Shown here: piece after piece, positions 10,678 through 22,286 of the stretch
Position numbering within the stretch: the stretch's first letter is position 1
How the letters are laid out: the number at the start of each line of letters is the position of its first letter
Assembly: GCA_963556145.1 (NCBI GenBank)
Contig: OY744464.1
Location: 5,890,001-5,954,000, forward strand
Source of the DNA: Hygrocybe punicea
Lineage: Eukaryota; Basidiomycota; Agaricomycetes; Agaricales; Hygrophoraceae
Direction: 5' to 3'
Length of the DNA stretch: 64,000 bases
The notes under the pieces: model-generated
The model's database searches: none
The model's input: the letters and a program-made list of their open reading frames with translations, nothing else
Told to the model about the DNA's origin: nothing
Translations under genes and position numbers: made by a program

Positions 10678-11918
10678 CCATTAGAATTATTGACAATGCA
10701 AGCAGTGACTATTTGTCACACAGGCCCAAATGTGTTCGATGTATTCGGTAAAGTGTTCAGTAAGTGTCCCAGCCTTAATCTTGGGCATTCCCATTGAAAC
10801 ATCTGTACGAACAACATATTGGATGTATCTGACTATTTGTCACACAGGTCCAAAGGTGTTTGGTAAGTGCTTGGTAGGTGTTCCAGTTTTCATCTCAGAC
10901 AATCCCAATGCACAAACCACTGTATGAACAGCACCTTGGATGTGTCTGTGATGTAGCAATATTTAATATGCACTTTGAAATCATTAACAATGCAAGCAGT
11001 GCTTACTCATTTAACAAGTAGAACAATGTATCAGAAAGCATTCAGCAAGCTTCCCAGGTATAATATGGTCTTCTAGCTTCAATGCTGGGCAATGCCATTG
11101 TACAAACAGTAGTATGACCTGTATATTGGATGGGTCTGTACTATTGCTATATAACCTTGCAATGCACATCATACTTAATACAGTCTCAATACAGGTACAA
11201 TAGGATGAATGGTTTTCAGCAAATCATTGGGCCAGTGACTCAGGCACAGTATGCAGCATTGCAGTGCAACAGACACTGTCTGTTCCATAAATTCCATGCA
11301 TGCATGCCACACCTATCTTGATCATGTGTGCTGGAAATGGTTCAGGTGTCCAATACTCATCAAACCGTTTGACAAGAACATTGCCTCACCAATTTCCCAG
11401 CTTCATTTAATCTGCAGCATTGCCAGTGTACACAAGCTGAACCAGTCATATTGTTGATTCCGGTACTCATCAAAACCAGCAATCTTATCAAAGTGATTCC
11501 AATAGCAGTGCAATTGGTATCATTGTGCATGGGATTATTTCTACAGTACTCACAGGAGGTTGTTCCTGACCTGACAAATAATTCAGACACTTAGCATTTC
11601 TGGATATACTTACTACACATTCTGTAAAATCTTCAGAGTAACTATGACTAATAATAAAGTAGTAAGGTAGTTATATATCTGCCAACTCGAACACTGCAAA
11701 CTTTATATGAAATATGTCAATTTGGGATCTGATATTGGGTCATGACAAATTGGAAGGAACAGGATATAATCAATTAATATCATTGTAGTATGGTATCAGA
11801 ATGGTATCTGACTAGCATCAGTATGTAATAATAAAGGAAATATCAATAACTTCGCAAATATTTATTATCATAGAAGGGTAATAATACTATATTATTTGTA
11901 TACTCTCATTACTAAAAA

Positions 11919-11964
11919 GGGACGAGTAACCTGCCATGCAAAGCAATGGCCCGCACCCCACTAG
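11919..11964 (+). other. Helitron 3' terminus: hairpin and CTAG (non-autonomous copy)
   Basis: GCCATGC...GCAATGGC (11933-11950) forms a short stem with one bulge. Ten bases later the element ends CTAG (11961-11964), followed by T. The spacing and ending match the Helitron rule of a hairpin about 10 bp before CTRR. Confidence 0.88.
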
Positions 11965-12499
11965 TCTAGCCCAAATGGCTAGATTATGGGAATCCTGCTG
12001 CTTCCCAGATATTTCACCTGACTACAATAGTTATTATAATAAAGATATTATCAATAATGTAAGCACTAATATTATTTAGCTATTTTGGGACTTAGGCATC
12101 CGATTAAGGAGCTGCCCAGGGTTAAACCCAAGGAATATGGCCTGTGACCCTGGTCTTTATACCAGCATTTTGGCGCACGGACCATCAACAACGCAACGAT
12201 AATCAACAAAACACGTCAACATACATCAGCATGTCTGATCAGGTGACATTGTTGATTACTCGTTCACAGATATTCCATGCCCACAACAACACCAATGCCC
12301 ACCCATCAACCATGCCCACATCCAATGCCACCTCCATGCCCATGCTCATGCCTGCATCCACGCACCACCAACCCCTGAGTTCAAGATCGTTCTCTACACG
12401 ACACAACAACGGGTGCAGATAAGTCTTCCATATCCTTTCATTTATTCTACTAACTAATCAAACAGTTTTAAGCTTTTTTTCGCACCCCCGTGCCAAACG
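11965..12499. other. Spacer without a supported gene
   Basis: Just outside the Helitron end is a short CTAGCCCAAATGGCTAG inverted repeat (about 11966-11982). A 92-codon frame at 12144-12422 is Asn/Thr/Met-rich and of low complexity, and I do not accept it as a gene. Confidence 0.5.
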
Positions 12500-12529
12500 A
12501 ACGTGAGTGCAATGGCAACAATAAGTAGA

Positions 12530-13200
12530 CGTGGATGCGGAACCAGAGGACGAACCGAGAACAGGGACAACCCAGGCCAACCATGACAGCAAGAATGGGA
12601 ATGAAGACGACAGGGTAAATGAAGACAAGAATGAGGACGAACACGATGACGGTGTGAAGGGGGAAGACAACGTGGGAACAGAAGCTACAACAACGGGAAG
12701 ACGACAACGGGAAGATGACAATGGGCAGGGGCAATAAAGATGAGGAGGATGAGGAGGACAGCAGGCATGGGGATGGGAACAGGGATAACAGATGACAGAA
12801 ATAAGGATGACCGGGATGTGGCAATGGGATGATGAGGATGGAAATGGCAAGGATGGGACAGCAACAACAACACGAATGGGACCAGGGCCACAAAGGAATG
12901 ACGACAGAGATGATGATGATGATGATGGGGATAACAACGGGGACAACAATGAGGACGTGGAGCAGCGTGGACACGAGGGGAACCTTGGTAGGTGATTCTT
13001 TTGGTTCCTCCCCTTGCCCTCCCCTTTCCCCTCTCCCCTTTCCTCCCCTTCCTCCTCCTGCCCCTTCTTCCCCTGCCTCCTGCCATCCCCACCTGCCATC
13101 CACCTCCTGCTCCTTCTCTCCTTGCCCACCCCCTCCCATCCCCCTGCTCATTCCCCCTCTCCTCTCCACCACCACCACCACCACCCTCCCTCTTCCCTAA
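12530..13200. repeat. Purine-rich then pyrimidine-rich low-complexity tract
   Basis: The plus strand is G/A-rich from about 12530 to 12985 (GATGATGATGATGATGGGG, many GGGA and GACGA words), then C/T-rich from about 13008 to 13195 (runs of CCCCTTTCCCCTC). Long frames on both strands are by-products of this bias. The two halves could pair as one large imperfect hairpin or form triplex DNA. Confidence 0.85.
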
Positions 13201-14700
13201 TAGTGTATAATTCCATGTATTTAATTAAGCAAAATGATTATTTGATTTACTATGCCTATTCTAAGTAAGTTGCTAAATGTAAATTATTTAAAATTATGTT
13301 ATAACATGATATAATGATTTATGGTATGATTATTATTTTACAACTTAGCAGATGCTGAGCAAGCACCAATCTACTGAAGGGATGTTCCACACAAGGTTGT
13401 GGGATAACCCACTCCTACTGTTAGATATTCAATTGGAGACTCAATATTTAGGGTAACAAAACCTTCATTTGTTGATTGATGACTCGGTCCCCTTACTGAG
13501 ACTAAGTCGTAAGTCCCATTATTTTTATACCCCACATCATCTATTCTAACATTGTATATAGTTCACAATACCTTTAGGTAACTCAAATATACATCAGTCC
13601 CCTTACTGAGACTGAGTATTCACTAGCCCTTTGTTTCTCACCCCACCAAGATGCTTCACTGGCAGTACTAGGAGTGAGTTGAAACCAGTTGTTCAGGTTT
13701 GGAGGTAGCCTGAAGTGACAGCCATGGCAACACACACACACAGTAAAAACTTAGGAGAAAGCAAATGTCTTTATCCAGTATATCTGATTTGTGAATTTTA
13801 TATTCGACTTGTAGGGGACACCCTGTTCCAATTCCAATTCCAATTCTGGATCTTGCCAGGCAACTCAATTTGAGCACAATTGGAACTAGTACTAGTTCCA
13901 GAAAGCCTCACTTCCCCTCACTACTTTGGAACTAGTTCTAGTTGAATCTCAGTTCAGCCTTCACCCTTATATTGTTATTGCTATTTACATACACCCACCC
14001 CAACTCCATTACCCATCATTTCACTGTATTAGTTTGGTACTGTCATCTGTCAATAGAAATATGTCTAAGTTAAAATATCAACAACAATTGGTGGATTGAA
14101 ATTTATAGTCTAGATTTAATGAAACTCCCTACTTACAAACATGCACTTAATACCCAGGTCTGTATTACACTACCTTATCCTAAATGAAAGTTGACAGGAA
14201 GGTCAGTGGCTGATTGCATGGTTGTGAGAATTTGAAACTGTTCTGATCGCAGGAAAATTTAACTGGTTTTTGCATGCCATGTTGTGTCTACATACTGAAA
14301 GAGTTATTCAAAAACAAGAATGAAAAAGGATGAAAGCTGAGCAAGAATCAGGAAATATGGAGTTGGAAGAGCATGGTGATGAAGAAGCTGGAATTGATAT
14401 TGATAGAGAATGTGTTAATATAATTGTTTCATAATGTAATAGTATAAAAGATTAATAAATACGTGTTTGAGTTTATAGATATGAATATTGAATGATGCAA
14501 ACTTATGGGTTTTGCTACAAGCATATACAGTAATCAATGGCTCCTTGAAAAACTACCACTCCATGAACCTTCATATCATTTGTTCCACACATTCCCTAAG
14601 GCCAAATGTAATGCTTATCAGTCCTGTACATCCAATGAATATGTTTAGATATTTGTGTTCATGTAAATGCACCAATAAAATTAGAAAATATGTTTTTGAG
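13200..14700. other. AT-rich spacer without a supported gene
   Basis: I see a short direct repeat, (A/G)GTCCCCTTACTGAGACT(A/G)AGT, at about 13487-13508 and 13597-13618, and CCAATT repeats near 13830. No frame above 75 codons has codon structure or splice support. Confidence 0.55.
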
Positions 14701-14704
14701 TAGG

Positions 14705-15300
14705 AGAGAATATCACACAGGGTGCGCAGTAGCATACCATGTCACACAGTATCTTGAAAGTATTTGACAGGTATACTAAATATCATTACCAAAACTTTCA
14801 GCATGGTATTGTAACAGTATTCAGATATAAACTACAATACTTGTGCTCAAATTCATCTGAAAGTATGAAGGAAAATGAGACTTATACCTTTTCAATAACA
14901 TCAAGCCTTTTGTTTCACTACTTTTACTGTATCTACAGCAAGGTACTGTATAGTTTGGATAGAATACTTGCAGCCTAAGATGAATCAAAGTATTAAACCA
15001 GTAAGGAAGTTGTGCCACTTTCACTACTAGGATACCTTTTGAATCCTATCAAGATACAGTATGAAATAGTATAGTACTGTTGCTATATTTTGGATTTAAG
15101 ATACTGTGTCAATACTTTTAAGATACTGTTTCAATACTTTTGAGATACCGTGTCAATACTTTTAAGATACTGTTTCAATACTTTTAAGGTACTATTTCAA
15201 TAGTTGTAAGTTACTGTTTCAATACTCTTAAAGAACTTTGCAAAATAGTATAGTACTGCTTCAATACTGGTCAGATACTTTGCAAAATGGTATTGAATAG
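14705..15300. repeat. One-ended relic of the MITE at 24160, with a 22-bp tandem array
   Basis: The start (TATCACACAGGGTGCGCAGT, then TTTGACAGGTATACTAAATA) resembles the terminal repeat of the element at 24160-24565. No matching opposite end is present. From 15100 to 15231 lie six 22-bp units of the form GATACTGTTTCAATACTTTT plus two bases. Confidence 0.65.
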
Positions 15301-15667
15301 TTATTTAATGCTAAAACCCTGAGAAATATAGGGCTGGGTAATAGGATTCTGAAGTTCTGGGAATTCTGAGAATTGGAATTCCAAATGCTGGGAAGTCCAA
15401 AAGTGCAGGCATTGGGATTCTGAGAATTGTAATTCCAAGAGTTTGAGAAGTTTGGGAAGTAGAATTTGGAAATTGTGGGAGGTTAGGGATTTGGAATTCA
15501 ACAATTATGAGATTTGAAATCCTGCAAATGTGCATATTAATGCAAATGCCAATAATTGGGAATCCAAATTATGGGAGTTCGGAATCCAAATTCTGGGTAT
15601 TAGGAATCAAATTGGGATTCCATGTTCCCATAATTGTGAATCGAATTCTGAGCCACTGGAACACTCA

Positions 15668-15944
15668 GTAATTTGATGGATTTGTTTGGAATTCACAGGA
15701 ATTCAGATGGAATTGTCTGATGAGATTACTGGATTTGTCACGAATAGTAGTTAAACACTTGAACGCAGAGGAATTGCATCGAATTGTTTGGAATTGGTTG
15801 GAATTTGCATGGAATTGTCTTTTGAGCTCATACGACTCATCACAAATACTGCTGAGCCACTCGAGGACCAAGGAATTGCACGGAATTGTTTGGAATTGGT
15901 TGGAATTTGCACGCAATTGTCTTTTGAGCTCATATGACTCATCA
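15668..15944. repeat. 102-bp tandem repeat cut by a Helitron end
   Basis: GAATTGCA...CGGAATTGTTTGGAATTGG...CTCATATGACTCATCAC begins at 15771 and again at 15873; a degenerate unit lies upstream. The second unit ends exactly where the CTAG of Helitron copy A begins, so that Helitron landed inside the repeat. GAATTC-rich DNA at 15340-15660 precedes it. Confidence 0.8.
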
Positions 15945-18900
15945 CTAGTGGGGTGTGGGCCATTGCTTTGCATGGCAGGTTACTCGTCCCTTTTTCTTTT
16001 TAGCAATGAGAACAAATATTAAAATTGAGCATATATAAAAAGTACAGCATTATTACCATTACATGACAATAAATCAATATTTGAAAAGTCATCTATATCA
16101 CCTTCATTAATGCAAAATGATCGTGTTGACATACCATCATGAAACCATACCATCCTGTTGACGAATATGCATGCAGTAAAATGTATATTACCAAAGTACA
16201 CAATTCCTCTCAATGTGTAAGCAGTGGATATGTCATCAATTGACAAGTTTATAGCTTGGCTAATTATTAAATTCTCAATAGAGTCAACTGTAAACATGAT
16301 TAGAGGTGGAATTTTGTTAAATGCAATAAATTTAGTAATCTCTCCCCAACACAATTGACATTTGTGCCGTTGTCTATTAACTATGATTTGAGCAAGACAT
16401 GCTGAGATTGTTCCAGAAAATGAATATGAACAATGAAAGATGGCATCACATCTATCATTTTCCAGAATGGTTATGTTTTCACAATTCATACCTTTAAGAC
16501 AAGTTGAAGTCATTGGTTCATTTGCTTTCATTATATAATGGGCCAAATCACTTATGGCAATGCCAACTTGACCATAAGGAAATGTTTTGGGTTTATCTTG
16601 GTGCAATAAATGTCTGATTGTATTTCTAACTGTTTCTAAATCTGTTGTGTTATTCTTTGATCGTTTGAATCCTAAGCTCAAAATCTTTAATATTTCATTG
16701 ATGCTATTGAATCTTTTGTTCCAACTTGATGGATCTTCATTCCATATTGCTAGTAGTATTGTAAAGAGTGAATCGTAAGCACAGCTCCAATCTTGCGCAT
16801 CCCATATAAACCCTTTTGGTTCATTTAATTCAATAGTACTTGTTTTTTGTCTTTTTTTCACTATGAAAGATGAACTTACAACTTGTTGTAATTTTCGTTT
16901 TTTATTTTGCAATACATTGGCCGTTGAATTTTTATGAGTGACAGTGATTGGAACAGTTCCTTTTGCAGGAACAAAGTTGAGGTTTCTGAAATCTGCCTTT
17001 TGATTTTTGTTCATAGGTTTAATTAATTGCCATGCAGAGGGTTGTGCTGTGTATTGGTTTAGTTGCTCCGTGGCTTTCCATGCAATAGCATGATGAATGT
17101 CTTTTGGAACATATGACTTTCCTTTCCATTTTCTAAATTGATCAATAATAGAATTTCGCTGATCTCCCTTGACATGTTTTGGTAAGAGTCCTTGATATTT
17201 CAATTTGGTAATCTCATCAAGCAGTTCCAATTCTCTGAATTCTTGCCGGAGATATCCAGAAGCACCCCCAGTAATTACTTTAGGATCAAAGCCTTGCATG
17301 ATGATAGTTCCTGCTGCAGAAGCACTTCTTGATAAGCAAGTATAATAGGATTGGTGGTTTCTACAACTACTGAGGTCAACTACATTGTTAGGACGAGTAC
17401 GTCCTTGACATGCATAATCAGTCATTGCCAAATTAGGTAGTACCAACACTTGTTCTCTTGACAAAGATATCACATCATCATTGGGTAATGAGCACATGGT
17501 GGAAGTGACATGTTTTGTAATCGGCACCACATTTTCAGGAAGTCCTTCTATGTTAATTTTTTTTGGAGGATTCAATAATCTGACAAATAAAGTGTCCAAT
17601 ACAGTTTGTTGCTCAGGACCTATTGCACTCTGCCAACCCACAACCATGCCCTCTGCTCCTTTGGTAATGCAACACTCTGTCACATCATTGTTTCTCAGCA
17701 TCACTGGCATGCCTACACATAGGTCTAATCTTCCTGGTATATGATCAGAGGATGATGCATGTGGTTGGCTCCAAAGTAGTTTTTGAAGTGAAGGTTCCAA
17801 TAACTTTGTGTGTCGAATAGGATCCAAAATTGTTGACATGTGATGAGATTTCCTTTTGCTATTGGAACTAGTAGGATCATTCCATCTGTCTATAGAATAA
17901 AATGATGTTAATGGTCTTTTATTTTCAGCAGCAAAACGTTGAATACCAAGTTCATTGATTTTGTCTTTTTGTGCATTCAATGCAGTTATAACTGACACAT
18001 TCCTGAATTTCTTTTGGGCTAATTTTGGATCATTTGGACCTTTTCCTGCAACACGAGTACGAAGAAATGCAATATCTTTGGGAGTACATGCTTTGTATCT
18101 CATGTTTTCCAAAGCAAGCCTCAGTTGGACATCTGCTTCTGACTGATTGGTTTGTCTCATATTTTCACGTAATATAACAACTGTTGTTATTTGATGCCCA
18201 AGAGCTTTGCCTATAGCCGCTTCCTGATTTGGTATAGTTTGACTGGAATTGATTTGGACACCAACGGTTCCAGAGTATAAAGGAGCACCACTCATAGCTG
18301 GTGGAAGTTGGCCAAAATCTCCTGCAAATATCATATTAATGCCACCAAAGGGTTCATCATAAACGCCACGTGCTTTTGCACACTGAGCACTGATTTTATA
18401 CATATCTCTGCAAGATAACATTGACACCTCATCAATGAAAATGTAATCCACACCATCAAGATTGGCACGAACTTGTGCAAGGGAACGAGATCATCCTCCC
18501 TGATTAATTCCAAGAATGGAGTGATATGTAGATCCATTTACAAGGGCAGCAGCACCACCAGTTGGTGCAAGAACCACAAACCGATGATTTTCGTTGTGTT
18601 TACCAAAGAAACTAGTCAATGCTTTGATGACTTGTGATTTCCCTGTGCCTGCCATCCCACCAAGATACATGCGTAGCTTATCAGAACTGTTAATCAAGGT
18701 AGAGTGATTGGCAATGATATGAAATGCTCTCTTTTGGTCAGTGTTCAACTTGTAATCATTGATAGTTACATCAATAAGATGACGATCAGCTCTGTTTGCA
18801 GGAATAAACATATGGTTGATGTATGCTGCGTCCACTATCTTGACATTATTATATTCAAAATTTCCCAATTTATCTATGGTTGCTGTTTTTGTTGGTAAAT

Positions 18901-20309
18901 TTTTATTTCTGTCATCGATGATTTCCTTTTTCTTTGCAAGGACTGCAGTTCTCCACAATTTTGCTGATTGTACTACAGGTGGTTCTATAGGTATCAACGG
19001 TCCTATATCTGGGGTACCATCAATACAATCATCGAGCCACCCTGACCTTTTCAAAGTTCTTTCAGCTATCAGCATTTGATCTTTCCTTTTTTGTCCTTTT
19101 TGACCAAGTTTCAGGAGTATTTCCGTGTCATTATTGTCTTCATCAATATTGTTGTTGAAGTCGTCGCCATTAAATGCAAATTCAGCATTGTGCATGTCAT
19201 CCAGTTCATCAAGACCGTTTGAGGTCGCCCATGAATACCTTATATTTGCAGTATTATTCTTCTGACGTTTAGCAGAGAAATCATCTCTTGCATCCAAACA
19301 TTCATACCGCAGACCAAAGTATTTCATGATCTCTAGTTCTTTTTTAGAAAACTCGTGGTCTATAAAAGTATTATCCCATGTTTGTAATTTACTTTTGAGT
19401 TCTTTGCCACTTCTCCATGGCTTGAAAAATGTTAACATTGTACAACAATAATATTCTCGATCACCATGGTCAGCCCTTGGCAAAGTGTTCGGAATAAAAT
19501 TAGGAACTATGAAAGGATCATTCCCTTTCATTTTGGCATGGTGGGTAAGATATTGTGGATGATTGGAATGTAAAGTATAATCATTTTCAAATTTTGTCAA
19601 TTTATTAAGATCAACTTCATTTGTTTTATCAGCTATTTCTGTGCCTGCATGTCTATTCAAACCATCAGGTTTTGGAATTTCATCTATCTCCATGAGTATA
19701 TCATTATCAATGACATCAGACAAGTTGTCATCACTGGAGTCATCAACATTAGTAGGTTCAGTGAAAGAGTCAGAAAAATCATCACAGCCTAGATTGTCCA
19801 AAATATGGTTTTGCATGGGGTCTTTTCTGGCCCTTTTGCTTTTTGTTTTGGTGCATCTTTTATTTGGTTCCATAGTGGCAAGACGTATCCAGTCATACAG
19901 TGATACATTATCATACAAGGCTGGTCTGAACTATAATTATTTACTTTGGAAAGTCCAATGTATGCGCCATTATTCTTACCAATAACAACCTTTTGTGTAT
20001 TATTTTGGTCTTCACATATATTAGCAATTTCTTCATCAGACCATGCACTGGTAACCTCTTTAACATAAGATCTCCAAAAGAATGGCACGAATTTATGACT
20101 GGTGTAGTGATCAGGATTTCCAAGGACATATAATGAAGCCATTGGAGCACCAATTTCCATTTTGGAGGTGAGTGAATTGACTATTTGTGTAAACAGTTTT
20201 CTGACTTTGTCTTTTCTTTTCAGGTCACCACCAATCGTTTCGGAATTCTTATCAAAAATACTTTTTATCACTTCAAAAATGCTATAGGTCTTCAAGGAGA
20301 ATTTTGTAA
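15945..20309 (-). mobile_element. Helitron copy A/C, 3' half (fragment A)
   Basis: On the minus strand this is the 3' half of a large Helitron. It ends at 15945 with the inverted CTAG and the hairpin GCCATGC...GCAATGGC (15959-15976), flanked by T. Its internal break at 20309 is exactly complementary to the break of fragment C at 40214: joining them restores GATTATATTACAAAATTC, as seen uninterrupted in copies B and D. A and C are therefore one element split by the insertion of B. Confidence 0.92.
16019..20309 (-). pseudogene. RepHel C-terminal half of copy A/C (helicase and peptidase-like domain), broken
   Basis: Homologous to residues about 1150-2581 of the copy B RepHel. It starts at ITKFSLKTYSIF, just past the second tyrosine of the replicase motif. 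It contains Walker A (GMAGTGKS), the IDEVSMLS Walker B segment, a Cys box (DWSCAYDSLF) and a His box (IHFTACIF). A 1-base deletion near 19933 shifts the frame. A TGA at 18491-18493 interrupts the helicase between GINQGG and SRSLAQVR at the same place as in B and D. The sequence is closer to D than to B (for example EPNKRCTKTKSKRARKDPMQ). The N-terminal half lies at 40214-43667. Confidence 0.9.
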
Positions 20310-20550
20310 TTACGAGTCCCTATAAGGGAATCGTTCTATACGGTGGATTTTTCAACTCAGGGTCAGACTCTAATTTGCCAAGCCGTGGGAACAATTGTTG
20401 CAAACTGTGGGAACAATTTTGAAGCCCTGTGAATAAATTTGAAACCGTGTGACTGCTGACTTTGTAACTGTGAGAATTTGTTGTCTCAAATGAGCAAGAA
20501 CAATAAGGTCACCAGATCAAAGGTGCCAAGTTGGGAAAGTGTAGTCCACT
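20310..20550 (+). promoter_or_regulatory. Helitron 5' terminal region (copy B)
   Basis: Matches 8792-9030 with scattered substitutions. Both begin TTAYGAGTCCCTATAAGG, which contains the small inverted repeat CCCTATAAGGG. It is the likely 5' recognition end for the replicase. Confidence 0.8.
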
Positions 20551-21727
20551 GCTAAGTCGACTTCATGACAATAATCGTATTCTTTGTTGGTGTAATGTGC
20601 ATTATGACATATGGATGAGTTGAAAACCTGTCTGAACAGTACTGAGAGTTCTGTATTGTCCAACTAGTATCCCTGCTGTATTCTGAGGAATTGCCAGTGC
20701 AATATAGACTGAATGAACCAGATATGATATCTTTGTTTACAGATACATATAACAGCTATGTACATTGGAATCACAAGGAACAGGTTTAACACTGGTTTAT
20801 CCGGCGGGTTCATCATTTTTCGGCACAAAGTGTTTTGCAGATGTCCCTACCTGAATCCAGGGCATTGCAATTGCACAAATAATAGCAGAAATAAAAGTCT
20901 GGACAGTTGTTGGATGTGCATTATGTGCCATATTTGACATCCCATATTGAAGCAGAGAAAGTGCAAGCAGAGCTATCAACATTGAGAAACTATGGAGTTC
21001 ACACATTGGTACCCCAGATGCTGTTTCAATGTATTCATTGAATGGGCTCATAAGGGTGAGGTGTATAATTTGTTGATGTTTCATCAAAGGACACGAAAAT
21101 AGTACAATAAATGCAGTCAACTGCATAATGATTCGAGATCCAGACACAAGGACAAGGAACATAATTAGTTCAAGAGAAGCTCCAATCATGCCAGAACAAA
21201 ATAATATGATTGGAAAGCAATTATTAAATAGCAAAGCATCATATTTATGGCAGGATGGGAAGAAGTGAAGGTTGGGCCAAGATACAATCCAATGGTATCA
21301 ATGCAGGAACATAGCAACATAGGCTTCTCAGTACAGCAGTGAATTTCGTCATCAATTTAGATATAAAGGAGTAAATATGCTTGTTGTACCTGCAGATTTC
21401 GTCCAGTTAATATGACACGTCTTTGAACAAAAGGTTATGCATTACATATGCGAAGTAAAGGTAGTTTGATTGAATTTGTACAATGAATTGTAATTCAGTT
21501 TCATGGACCACAAACCGAACATATTGGACATGTTCGGTGTGTTCGGTCAATGTGTTCGGTCAATATGTTCAGGTTACTATTGTCATATGTGATCAGTACA
21601 CATTGAACATTGGATATAGTTAGCTATCCAGTGGTGATACAAAGAGAATATGCAAACATTAAATCTGGATTATAGGTAGATAATGGATTTTCAATAGCTC
21701 ATTCTCATCTTTTCAGCAAAAAGGCAC
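20551..21727. other. Helitron 5' subterminal region, no supported gene
   Basis: Contains a hydrophobic 145-codon minus-strand frame (20797-21234) without ATG start or homology support, a segment like the tandem units of the 8792 element (about 20861-20880), and a cluster of GTTCGGT words at 21516-21575 like the palindrome array near 28900. This region is absent from C and D. Confidence 0.55.
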
Positions 21728-22200
21728 ATTGAGAATTTTGGACTTGGTAGAATTTTGGGTGCTGTGTTTTGTATCTCATGAAATACTGCTTGGATCAAGA
21801 TGGTTATACAGTTTATGATTCTGGTTGTATTTCGAGCCTAGTGACAGACAAACATAGTACAGATGCAATGACGGCTCAAAGGACAAAAATAGAGAAGAAT
21901 ATGGTATATGTACTTCTAGGCCTTGAAAAGATGAACAACCTTCTCCCTCCAGTCTTCTTCATATGAGCTCTTTCAATATCATAATTTGACAATATCATTT
22001 TGGGCGTCAAAAAGTACTGGTCTACCTTTTATTTCATCAACAACTCACTATATCCTAAATATTGTTCAAATGTAATTACAGGCGTAGATAGTCCTCAAGA
22101 CATAGTACAACTTTCCCTGTATAACCATCGTAATCCAAATAGTATTTCATGAGATACAAAACACAGCACCCAAAATTCTACCAAGTCCAAATTTCTCAAT
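21728..22200. mobile_element. Foldback element (473 bp) with 60-bp terminal inverted repeats
   Basis: The left arm, ATTGAGAATTTTGGACTTGG and onward to CATGAAATACT (21728-21787), is repeated inverted at 22141-22200 with one difference. The interior has no gene. A second copy at 52130-52603 forms the centre of the C/D inverted duplication. Confidence 0.88.
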
Positions 22201-22286
22201 TGATTCAAAAAGGTGCAGTTGCTGCCATCAGATAGCAAAACAGCTGTAACATATCAACGGGTTGAGTACACATACAATATTATACA

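Larger units (their letters stand above)
9085..11120. repeat. Tandem repeats of about 168-180 bp within the non-autonomous Helitron
   Basis: The segment ATTAGAATTRTTGACAATG...GTGACTATTTGTCACACAGG, then GTGTTCGGT-like words and CCCAGCCTTAATCTTGGGCA, recurs at 9157, 9325 and 9505/10680, with diverged copies around 10826 and 10970-11110. The hAT element splits one unit. A related segment (GGGCATTGCAATTGCACAAA) occurs at about 20861-20880 inside the large Helitron. Confidence 0.8.
8792..11964 (+). mobile_element. Non-autonomous Helitron (3.17 kb) carrying a nested hAT element
   Basis: The 5' end (TTATGAGTCCCTATAAGG, 8792 onward) matches the 5' end of the 19.9-kb Helitron at 20310, and the similarity continues for about 230 bp. 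The 3' end (11919-11964) matches that Helitron's 3' end: GGGACGAGTAAC, a hairpin, 10 bp, then CTAG followed by T. There is no RepHel coding. The interior is a 168-180-bp tandem array plus a hAT insertion at 9511-10677. The element presumably moved using the RepHel of the large family; that is inferred from the shared termini. Confidence 0.85.

Noticed and set aside
12458..13184. Ser/Pro-rich frames of 220-240 codons on the minus strand
   Set aside because: They are due to purine/pyrimidine bias; overlapping open frames exist on both strands.
16587..19985. Plus-strand frames across fragment A
   Set aside because: They are antisense shadows of the RepHel gene on the minus strand.
20797..21297. 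Hydrophobic minus-strand frame, possible membrane protein
   Set aside because: There is no ATG near the start, no counterpart in other copies and no splice evidence.
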